DNA from: DP-20 sp964539925
GTDB taxonomy: Bacteria > Desulfobacterota > Binatia > UBA9968
Reading direction: 5' to 3'
DNA: 17,340 nt
Assembly: GCA_964539925.1 (NCBI GenBank)
Contig: CAZILB010000080.1
Location: 1-17,340, forward strand
Shown here: positions 6,780 to 13,385 of the stretch, one piece after another
Position numbering within the stretch: position 1 is the first letter of the stretch
Layout: each line of letters begins with the position of its first letter
The notes under the pieces: model-generated
Told to the model about the DNA's origin: nothing
The model's input: the letters and a program-made list of their open reading frames with translations, nothing else
The model's database searches: none
Program-made: the position numbers and the translations under genes

Positions 6780-8450
6780 TTGAACGCGACATTTATCGAG
6801 ATCACGACGATTCTCGTTTCGGCGGCAGCCATCGGACTCGTGGCGCTGCTCTTGCGCCAGCCGCTGATCGTGGCCTTTCTCGTCGTCGGCATCGTTTCCG
6901 GCCCGGGAGTGCTGGGCATCGTGCAGGCGCACGACTATGTCGCGCTGCTCTCCGAGATCGGCGTGGCGGTTTTGTTATTCGTCGTCGGGCTCAAGCTCGA
7001 TTTGGGGCTGGTTCGCACTCTCGGCGGCGTTGCGCTGGCGACCGGGCTCGGGCAGGTCCTGTTCACGTCGCTGTTTGGGTTCGTCATCTGTCTGGCGCTG
7101 GGGATGGAGCCGATCGCCTCCCTTTACATCGCCGTCGCGCTCACTTTTTCGAGCACGATCATCATCGTCAAATTGCTCAGCGACAAACGCGAGGTCGATT
7201 CGCTGCACGGGCGCATCGCGCTCGGTTTTCTGATCGTCCAGGATCTGGCCGTGGTGTTCGCGATGATCGCGCTCTCCGCGCTCGGCGTCGGCGCACAACT
7301 CGAGGGACGTTCGGCGTGGCTCGCCCTGGCCCAGGCCGCCGGCGGCGGCGCCTTGTTGCTTGTGCTGCTCGCCCTGTTCATTCGTTTCGTGGCCGATCGG
7401 TTGTTGCACGCCGTCGCCAAAGTCTCGGAACTTATGGTGACTTTCGCGATCGCTTGGGCGCTCGGCCTGGCCGCGGTCACCGACTTCATGGGTTTCGGCA
7501 AGGAACTTGGCGGCTTGCTCGCGGGAGTGAGCTTCGCCTCCACCGGTTTTCGCGAGGCCGTGGCTTCGCGCTTGGGAACGCTGCGCGACTTTCTGCTGCT
7601 CTTCTTTTTTGTCGCCTTGGGCCTCCAACTCGACCTTTCGCTGCTCGGCGCGCAGGTGCCGGCGGCGCTGCTGCTGTCGCTGTTCGTGCTGATCGGCAAT
7701 CCGTTGATCGTGATGGTCATTATGGGAGCCATGGGATATCGCAAACGCACCGGCTTTCTCGCCGGTCTGACGGTGGCTCAGATCAGCGAGTTTTCGCTGA
7801 TCTTCATGGCGATGGGCCTGACGCTCGGCCACGTCGAAGGCGAAGCCATGGGACTGGTGACGCTGGTCGGCATGATCACGATCACGCTCTCCACCTATAT
7901 GATTCTTTACTCGCAGCAGCTCTACAATTGGAGCGAACCGCTGCTCGGCGTCTTCGAACGAAAAATCCCCCACCGGGAGGAAGCGGCCGATGCCGGGGAC
8001 TACGTGCGCATGCTCTGCGATGTGGTCATGGTCGGTATCGGACGCTACGGCGGGGCGCTGACGAACGGACTTGAGCAACACGGCCTGACGGTTCTCGGCG
8101 TGGACGCCGATCCGGAAGCCGTGCAAGCCTGGGCCAAGAGCGGGCGACCGGTGATTTACGGCGACGCCGGCGACCCAGGACTATGCACCGAGTTGCCGCT
8201 GGACCACGCCCAATGGGTGCTGATTGCGATTCCGCCGCATCCGGTCGGGCTGGCGCACGCCGATCCGCGCCACGCTTTGCTGCACGCGCTGCGCAGCCGC
8301 GGCGGCGCGTTCAGGATCGGCGTGATCGCGCGCGATGAGCAGGAAGCCGTAGATCTAAGGGCACTCGGCGCCGATCTGGTCCTGCAACCGTTACCCGACG
8401 CCGCGGTGCGCGCCATCGAACGGATCACCGGCGAATGGGAGCGCGTTTAG
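6780..8450 (+). CDS. CPA2 family cation:proton antiporter with C-terminal RCK/TrkA-N domain
   Basis: A 556-residue membrane protein. About the first 390 residues are a sodium/hydrogen exchanger-type domain of consecutive hydrophobic helices. It includes LLFVVGLKLDL, the unwound-helix region TFSSTIIIVKLLSD, and Gln154-Asp155 (LIVQDLAVV). A Gln-Asp pair rather than Asp-Asp is typical of the KefB/KefC/YbaL branch, which exports potassium. Residues from about 414 form a nucleotide-binding TrkA-N/RCK domain with GIGRYGGAL (419 on) and the acidic VDADPEAV strand, so gating by NAD(H) or a related ligand is likely. The start is TTG with GGGAG eight bases upstream. It is divergent from the TAXI-TRAP operon and ends 12 bp from the convergent acyl-CoA dehydrogenase, with no terminator hairpin between. 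Confidence 0.9.
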   Translation: MNATFIEITTILVSAAAIGLVALLLRQPLIVAFLVVGIVSGPGVLGIVQAHDYVALLSEIGVAVLLFVVGLKLDLGLVRTLGGVALATGLGQVLFTSLFGFVICLALGMEPIASLYIAVALTFSSTIIIVKLLSDKREVDSLHGRIALGFLIVQDLAVVFAMIALSALGVGAQLEGRSAWLALAQAAGGGALLLVLLALFIRFVADRLLHAVAKVSELMVTFAIAWALGLAAVTDFMGFGKELGGLLAGVSFASTGFREAVASRLGTLRDFLLLFFFVALGLQLDLSLLGAQVPAALLLSLFVLIGNPLIVMVIMGAMGYRKRTGFLAGLTVAQISEFSLIFMAMGLTLGHVEGEAMGLVTLVGMITITLSTYMILYSQQLYNWSEPLLGVFERKIPHREEAADAGDYVRMLCDVVMVGIGRYGGALTNGLEQHGLTVLGVDADPEAVQAWAKSGRPVIYGDAGDPGLCTELPLDHAQWVLIAIPPHPVGLAHADPRHALLHALRSRGGAFRIGVIARDEQEAVDLRALGADLVLQPLPDAAVRAIERITGEWERV

Positions 8451-8462
8451 CGACGAAGTTTT

Positions 8463-9617
8463 TTAGCTGTATTTTTTCAGCACTTCCCTGGCGATGACCA
8501 TGCGCATGACTTCGGAGGCGCCTTCGGTGATCATGCGGCTGCGCTGGTCGACGAACCATTTGGCCAGCGGCAAATCGAGGGTCAGACCGATGCCGCCGTG
8601 GATCTGGAGCACGCGATCCACCACCCGAAAAGACATCTCGTCGGCGAACAGTTTCGCCATATACGCCTCGTTACGAATATCCTGCTTTTGATCGTTCTTC
8701 CAAGCGGCTTGATACACCATGAGTCGGGAGGCGTGCAGCTCGACGTAGGAGTCCGCCAGTTTGAAGGTGATTCCTTGCCGTTCCGACAGCGGCTTGCCGA
8801 AAGTTACACGCTCCTTGGAGTAGCGGGCACCCATCTCGATGCAGCGTTCGGCGACGCCCAGGGCGCGCGCACCATGCTTCAACCGGCCGATGCCGAGCCA
8901 TTTTTGCGCGAGCTTGAAGCCCTCGCCTTCCGTACCGACGAGATTTTCCGCCGGCACCTTCATATCGTCGAAGGTAATATGCCACGGCTCCTCGCCCATC
9001 ATGGTCTTGTACTTGGTCACCAGCGTGAGCCCCGGCGACTTCATATCGACCATGAAACAGGAAATGCCGCCGCGGGCGCCCTTCGCCGGATCGGTCACCG
9101 CCATGAGCTGTCCGAAGTCGGCGTCGCCCGCACCGGTAATAAACCGCTTGGTGCCGTTGACAATGTAGTAATCGCCCTGGCGTACCGCCCGGGTCTTCAT
9201 CGACGCCGGATCGGAGCCGGCGTCGGGCTCGGTCTGCATAAAGCAAAGCTTTTTTTCGCCGCGCAGGATCGGGTCCATGAAACGCTTTTTTTGTTCGTCG
9301 TTGAGCGCATACAGGATCGGCCGGACCTCCGGCCCAAAAATGCCCTGCCCGCGCGACGGCAGCGCGATGGTGCGCGCGATCTCTTCCCACACCAACACTT
9401 GGGCCAGGCTTCCCAATCCGCCGCCGCCGTGCTCTTCCGGCACGTCGAACATCCACAGCCCCATTTCCTTGGTTTTTTTCTCCAGGCGCATGCGAATATC
9501 GGGCTTGAGCTCCATATTTTCGATCGAGTGCATCTCGATGGGAATCAGCTCTTTATCGACAAACTTTCGCACCGTGTCTTTGAGCATCTGCAGTTCTTCA
9601 GGCAGATTGAAATCCAT
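8463..9617 (-). CDS. Acyl-CoA dehydrogenase family protein
   Basis: A 384-residue FAD enzyme predicted to introduce an alpha,beta double bond into an acyl-CoA, passing electrons to electron-transfer flavoprotein. The helical N-terminal domain (MDFNLPEELQMLKDTVRKF) is followed by the FAD/substrate strand CFMQTEPDAGSDPASMKT and the NGTKRFITGAGDAD segment. The C-terminal domain carries QIHGGIGLT and ITEGASEVMRM, in which Glu365 is the likely catalytic base. Length is typical. The ATG falls exactly at the edge of a run of Ns, and its ribosome site (GGAGGAG) is found only on the far side of the gap, at 9777-9783, next to an identical copy of the first 55 bp. The gene is therefore probably intact, and the gap an assembly artefact. 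It lies downstream of the lyase-like crotonase and may be the last gene of the cluster. Confidence 0.93.
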   Translation of the reverse strand: MDFNLPEELQMLKDTVRKFVDKELIPIEMHSIENMELKPDIRMRLEKKTKEMGLWMFDVPEEHGGGGLGSLAQVLVWEEIARTIALPSRGQGIFGPEVRPILYALNDEQKKRFMDPILRGEKKLCFMQTEPDAGSDPASMKTRAVRQGDYYIVNGTKRFITGAGDADFGQLMAVTDPAKGARGGISCFMVDMKSPGLTLVTKYKTMMGEEPWHITFDDMKVPAENLVGTEGEGFKLAQKWLGIGRLKHGARALGVAERCIEMGARYSKERVTFGKPLSERQGITFKLADSYVELHASRLMVYQAAWKNDQKQDIRNEAYMAKLFADEMSFRVVDRVLQIHGGIGLTLDLPLAKWFVDQRSRMITEGASEVMRMVIAREVLKKYS

Positions 9618-9717
9618 NNNNNNNNNNNNNNNNNNNNNNNNNNNNNNNNNNNNNNNNNNNNNNNNNNNNNNNNNNNNNNNNNNNNNNNNNNNNNNNNNNN
9701 NNNNNNNNNNNNNNNNN
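9618..9717. other. Scaffold gap (100 Ns)
   Basis: Exactly 100 undetermined bases, a common placeholder for a gap of unknown size. The 55 bp before it and the 55 bp after it are identical, so the two contigs probably overlap and nothing is missing. Confidence 0.97.
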
Positions 9718-9772
9718 ACTTTCGCACCGTGTCTTTGAGCATCTGCAGTTCTTCAGGCAGATTGAAATCCAT
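9718..9772. repeat. Second copy of the 55-bp acyl-CoA dehydrogenase 5' end at the gap
   Basis: This is identical to 9563-9617 and bounded by Ns on the gap side. It encodes the first 18 codons of the acyl-CoA dehydrogenase on the minus strand (ATG at 9772-9770). The GGAGGAG ribosome site at 9777-9783, four bases upstream, is the true translation signal of that gene. I read the copy as assembly redundancy rather than a biological duplication. Confidence 0.85.
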
Positions 9773-9818
9773 TCGTCTCCTCCGAAGCTTGGCTCCGAAC
9801 GTTCAAGCGCTGGGCTCT

Positions 9819-9908
9819 GTTCAATGTTCAAAGTTCAACGATTTGCGGAATGGAATCCCGCTGGCTATCTTGAAATTTCCTTGAACTTTGAACTCTTGAA
9901 CTTTGAAC
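9819..9908. repeat. TTGAACTTTGAAC tandem and inverted repeat element
   Basis: TTGAACTTTGAAC occurs at 9881-9893 and again at 9896-9908 (15-bp period). Its exact inverse GTTCAAAGTTCAA is at 9826-9838, with an extra GTTCAAT before it. The element fills the gap between the crotonase stop (9912) and the acyl-CoA dehydrogenase ribosome site. It would fold into a hairpin with a loop of 42 or 57 nt, with the two right-hand copies competing for one left arm. Confidence 0.75.
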
Positions 9909-9911
9909 GAC

Positions 9912-10730
9912 CTATTTTTTCTCTTCAACCTTAAACGACCCCAGTCCCGGCCGGTATTCCTTGCGCGCGAACTGCTGCAGGCCGGGGCGGCCGCCGATCG
10001 CCTGTTTGGCCTTGTCGGAAATAAGCCCGGAAATCTCGTAGGCCACATCCGGATGCGAGTAGAACGTGTAGTACCAGGCTTCTTTGACGGCGTTCAGTGC
10101 CGAGGGCGCTTTTTCTTTCAGATTGTCGGCGACATCCATGACCTCTTTGTCCAGGTCGGCACGCGGCACCGCCCTGGTGATCAAACCGATGCGCTCGGCT
10201 TCCTTGGCGTTCATCGTCTTGCCGGTCAAAGCGTAGTAAAGACCGTGTTTCGGCTGTAAATGTTCGGTCAGGACTATCGTCACTTCGCCGCCGGGAAAAT
10301 GGCCGAAGTTGACTTCCGAAAGCCCGAACTGCACGTCGTCGGCGGCAATCGCAATATCGCAGCCGGTGACCACCGTGAATCCGCCGCCGAACACCCAGCC
10401 GTTGATCTTGGCGATTACCGGCTGCGGCATCTTGCGCAGCATTTCGTTGCGCCACCGGCGCGACTTCTCCCGCACCTCGTCGCGCACGCGATCGGGCTGG
10501 GAGTCCATCTCGATGAAATACTGCTTCAGATCCTGACCCGCGCAAAAGCTCTCGCCCGCCCCGGTAATGACGATCACGCGCGTTTCCTTGTCGTATTTGA
10601 GGTCGGTCAGGCAGTCGTACATGTCCCGGTGAAGCTGCGGGCTCATGGCATTGCGCTTCTCCGGGCGATTAAATGTAATCGTCGTGACCCCGTCCTTCTT
10701 GTCAACCAAGAGTGTTTGATATTCCGCCAT
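9912..10730 (-). CDS. Enoyl-CoA hydratase/isomerase family, hydroxycinnamoyl-CoA hydratase/lyase-like
   Basis: A 272-residue crotonase. Similarity to p-hydroxycinnamoyl-CoA hydratase/lyase, as I recall that family, extends through the protein: NRPEKRNAMSP, AGQDLKQYF, NGWVFGGGF, FGLSEVNFG and a C-terminal YRPGLGSFK. Tyr71 and Glu139 fall where the Pseudomonas enzyme has Tyr75 and Glu143, a constant offset of four. Tyr231 may match its third key tyrosine. The position of Met70 is Gln66. The first glutamate of classical hydratases is replaced (GGGFTVV). If it is such a lyase, it converts feruloyl- or coumaroyl-CoA into an aromatic aldehyde and acetyl-CoA. A plain hydratase or isomerase remains possible. 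It has a strong GGGAGGG ribosome site and is followed by the acyl-CoA dehydrogenase. Confidence 0.8.
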   Translation of the reverse strand: MAEYQTLLVDKKDGVTTITFNRPEKRNAMSPQLHRDMYDCLTDLKYDKETRVIVITGAGESFCAGQDLKQYFIEMDSQPDRVRDEVREKSRRWRNEMLRKMPQPVIAKINGWVFGGGFTVVTGCDIAIAADDVQFGLSEVNFGHFPGGEVTIVLTEHLQPKHGLYYALTGKTMNAKEAERIGLITRAVPRADLDKEVMDVADNLKEKAPSALNAVKEAWYYTFYSHPDVAYEISGLISDKAKQAIGGRPGLQQFARKEYRPGLGSFKVEEKK

Positions 10731-10773
10731 GGTCGTCCCTCCCTTGTAGATCTTGAAATTATCTTTGCTCCGA

Positions 10774-10803
10774 GTCCTACTGTACTTGCGTTTAAACTGT
10801 CAA
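10774..10803 (-). promoter_or_regulatory. Possible promoter upstream of the lyase-like crotonase
   Basis: On the minus strand a perfect TTGACA (10803-10798) is followed after 18 bp by TAGGAC (10779-10774), a three-of-six match to -10. It lies in the 87-bp gap between the CoA-transferase stop and the crotonase start. The crotonase and acyl-CoA dehydrogenase genes may therefore be expressed independently of the genes upstream. Confidence 0.35.
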
Positions 10804-10817
10804 TTACGCATTCCCGC

Positions 10818-13214
10818 TCACTCCAACGCGCCATCGCTCTTGAGTTCGGAAATCTCCTTCTGGTTGTAGCCCACCACTTCGCGCAGCACCGCCTCGGTGT
10901 CACGGCCGAGCACCGGAAACTCCCAGCGCCGGGTCAATTTGGCGTTGGCGAACTGCAGCGGAAAGTTCGGCAGCACCACCCGGCCCAACCGCGGGTTTTC
11001 CACGGCGACGATGAAGCCGCGCGCTTGGAGCTGCGCGTCGTTGACCAGATCTTCGCCGGTTTGCACAACGCCGCAAGGCACGCCGGCTTGCTGTAAACGA
11101 TCCCTGATTGCGAAGGCATCCCGGCGCTCCGTCCAGCGCGAGATCGCGGCGTTAAGTTGCGCGCGATGCCCGAGCCGATCGCTCATGGTCTTGAAGCGGG
11201 AGTCTCCGGCGATATCAGGTCCCAGGATGGTCGCCAGGGCGGTCCATTGTTGGTCATTTTCCGCGGCAATGACGCACCAGCGGTCCTCGCCTTGGCAGCG
11301 GTAGCAATCGTGCGGCGCCGCGGTCAGCGACGCATTGCCGGTCGGCTCGGGATCTTTGCCAGCGGATGCCGCTTCCATAAGACTGGCGCCGATCATGAAC
11401 GCCGTCGCTTCGGACTGCGCCAGGTCGATGAATGCGCCCTTCTTTTGGCGATCGCGATAGAGCCCGCCGGAAACAATGATGATCGCGCACAGCACGCCGG
11501 AGACGTAGTCCGGAAACACCGTCTGGGCGCCGACGGGCGGGTTGGTATGGCCCGGGTGATTCCACATATAAGTGAGTCCGGTGAAGGCGGTGATATTCAC
11601 GCCGACAGTGGAGAAATGGCGCTTCGGGCCGGTGGTGCCGAGACCCGGCATGCGCAAGTTCACGATATCGGGATTCACTTTGCAAAGCTGGTGGTAGGCC
11701 AGCCCGATGCGCTCGACGACATCGACACTATAGTTGTCGAGCACCGCGTCCGCCTTCGCCACCAGATCGTGCAGCACCCTCTGCCCCTTCGGATGTTTGA
11801 GATTGACCGTGAACGAGCGCTTGTTGCGGTTGAACTCGAGAAAACGCGGCGAAAGATTGGGGTCTTCGCCGGTGCCAAAAAAACGAAAAGGATCCATGCC
11901 GCCCTTGCTCGACTCGACTTTGATGACATCGGCGCCCAACTCGGCGAGGATCGTCGTGCCGTACGGGCCGGCAAGCACGTGATCGAAGCTTACGATGCGC
12001 AGGCCTTCGAGCGGCGCGCCGCGGCTCTGTGCCGCATTCGACGATCTGACACCCCCCTCTCTTTTCTCCCCGGTATTCGGGGAGATGTGCGAGGGGGTCC
12101 AGTTATCCAGCGCCGGCACGCTCCCCACCGCCGGCCGCTCGCCGTCGATGACGAACGGCATGGCCGGCTGTCGGGTGGCGCCGAATCCCCCATGCGCCAC
12201 CGGCGCCATGAAGCCGCGCTCGCGCACATGCTCGTCATTGGCGAAGCCCAGAGGAGTATTCACCGGGACGCAGGGGATGCCCTTCGTTTGCAACAACTCG
12301 GTGATCTCGGCCATGGTGAACTTGCCGAGGAACGCTTCCACCGCGGGATTGAGCTCATCGGCGTGAGCGCGCCGGTAGATGTTGTTGAGCCAGTCCGGCG
12401 CGTCGAACAGCGCCGGATGATCTTTCCATACGCTTAAGAACAATTTCCAATGTTGCCGCGTGACGTAAAGATAGATGAAACCGTCGCGGCAGGGGAATAT
12501 TTTCGCCGGCGCGACCGACCCATGCTGGCTGCCGGCCCGTTTTGCGATTTGTTTCTCGTTCGCCCACAGACGAATGATATGTTCCTGCGTCGCCAGGGTT
12601 TCCTGCATCGACGCGTCGACATGATCGCCTTGGCCGGTGCGCTCGCGCCGGTAAAGCGCGGCGAGCAATCCCGCGGTCGCGAAGAGGCTGGCAAAGTAAT
12701 AGGCCTGGGTCTCGGGCGGCCGGCAAGGCGGCAAGGACGGATCGCCGGCGATGTACAAAAAACCGCTCTCAGCCAGTCCGACGAGATCGTTGCAGGCGAA
12801 ATTACTCTTCGGACCGGTCTGGCCGAACACGCTGATCGAGGCCATCACGATGCCTGGGTTGATCTTTGCCAAGTCTTTATAGCCAAGCCCCATAGCGTCC
12901 AGCTCGCCCGGCTGAAAACTTTCGATCACCACATCCGCGGCTTCGACCAACTTGCGAAACGCGTCCCGGTCGCTTTCTTTATCGAGGTCGAGCACCTTGC
13001 TCGCCTTGCCGGCGTTCAGATGGGCGAACGTCGTGCTCAACTGCTTGCCGCCGGCGGTTTTTACGAACGGCGGCAAGTTGCGCACCGGGTCTCCTCCCGG
13101 CGGTTCGATCTTGATCACTTCCATGCCAAGATCGGCGAGCAGGCGGCCGGCCAGTTGGCCGCTCAGGCCGGTTAAGTCCAACGCTCTGTAACCTTTGAGA
13201 AATGCGACACTCAT
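10818..13214 (-). CDS. Double-length CaiB/BaiF (class III) CoA-transferase fusion
   Basis: A 798-residue protein of two complete class III CoA-transferase modules, about twice the usual family length. Module 1 (residues 1-370) shows GYRALDLTGLSGQLAGRLL, the CoA-binding EVIKIEPPGGDP and the TGQGDHVDASMQETL segment. Module 2 (about 402-798) repeats these: GLRIVSFDHVLAGPYG, DVIKVESSKGG, NRNKRSFTVNL. Counting back from the conserved Arg-x-Arg, module 2 has the catalytic-type aspartate (Asp569, FPDYVSG) but module 1 has Tyr172 there. Class III enzymes are interlocked dimers, so the fusion could be a built-in heterodimer with one active site. The reaction would move CoA between carboxylic acids; substrates are unknown. 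The linker (residues 371-401) contains a palindromic DNA insertion. Only a weak ribosome site precedes the ATG. Confidence 0.9.
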   Translation of the reverse strand: MSVAFLKGYRALDLTGLSGQLAGRLLADLGMEVIKIEPPGGDPVRNLPPFVKTAGGKQLSTTFAHLNAGKASKVLDLDKESDRDAFRKLVEAADVVIESFQPGELDAMGLGYKDLAKINPGIVMASISVFGQTGPKSNFACNDLVGLAESGFLYIAGDPSLPPCRPPETQAYYFASLFATAGLLAALYRRERTGQGDHVDASMQETLATQEHIIRLWANEKQIAKRAGSQHGSVAPAKIFPCRDGFIYLYVTRQHWKLFLSVWKDHPALFDAPDWLNNIYRRAHADELNPAVEAFLGKFTMAEITELLQTKGIPCVPVNTPLGFANDEHVRERGFMAPVAHGGFGATRQPAMPFVIDGERPAVGSVPALDNWTPSHISPNTGEKREGGVRSSNAAQSRGAPLEGLRIVSFDHVLAGPYGTTILAELGADVIKVESSKGGMDPFRFFGTGEDPNLSPRFLEFNRNKRSFTVNLKHPKGQRVLHDLVAKADAVLDNYSVDVVERIGLAYHQLCKVNPDIVNLRMPGLGTTGPKRHFSTVGVNITAFTGLTYMWNHPGHTNPPVGAQTVFPDYVSGVLCAIIIVSGGLYRDRQKKGAFIDLAQSEATAFMIGASLMEAASAGKDPEPTGNASLTAAPHDCYRCQGEDRWCVIAAENDQQWTALATILGPDIAGDSRFKTMSDRLGHRAQLNAAISRWTERRDAFAIRDRLQQAGVPCGVVQTGEDLVNDAQLQARGFIVAVENPRLGRVVLPNFPLQFANAKLTRRWEFPVLGRDTEAVLREVVGYNQKEISELKSDGALE
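12051..12098. repeat. 48-bp palindrome in frame within the CoA-transferase linker
   Basis: Inner arms TCTCCCC (12065-12071) and GGGGAGA (12079-12085) surround a 7-base loop. Outer arms ACCCCCCTC (12051-12059) and GAGGGGGT (12091-12098) pair except for one extra C. The element is 48 bp, exactly 16 codons. It encodes linker residues 373-388 (including SPNTGEKREGG) between the two enzyme modules. It resembles an intergenic palindromic repeat captured in a coding region. Confidence 0.7.
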
Positions 13215-13283
13215 AGTTACCTTAATCCTGCTTTCCTTTAACGATTATTTCTAATCAGCCGTGCAGCGTTAAAATCCGCAGCA

Positions 13284-13376
13284 CGAAATCCGAAATTCGA
13301 AACAAACCCGAATGACTAAAACTTTGAAAATTCCAAACAAATTCCTTTCGGATTTCGATATTCGAATTTCGAATTT
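13284..13376. repeat. AT-rich CGAAAT palindromic element
   Basis: CGAAATCCGAAA (13284-13295) and its exact inverse TTTCGGATTTCG (13347-13358) are the main arms. Degenerate CGAAATT/AATTTCG copies follow on both sides (TTCGAA at 13297-13302, TTCGAATTTCGAATTT up to 13376). It lies in the 171-bp gap between the flavoprotein stop and the CoA-transferase start, just after the stop codon at 13386-13388. Confidence 0.7.
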
Positions 13377-13385
13377 ATTCTGTCC

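Noticed and set aside
9563..9772. True tandem duplication of the acyl-CoA dehydrogenase start
   Set aside because: Copies are identical, exactly 55 bp and end at Ns on both sides, which fits assembly overlap better.
8598..9884. A long plus-strand frame antisense to the acyl-CoA dehydrogenase that reads through the Ns
   Set aside because: It exists only because undetermined bases do not create stops, and the opposite strand has a complete, recognisable enzyme.
11157..12437. A 426-codon plus-strand frame opposite the CoA-transferase
   Set aside because: No domain, histidine/arginine-rich, and fully explained as the antisense of a GC-rich gene.
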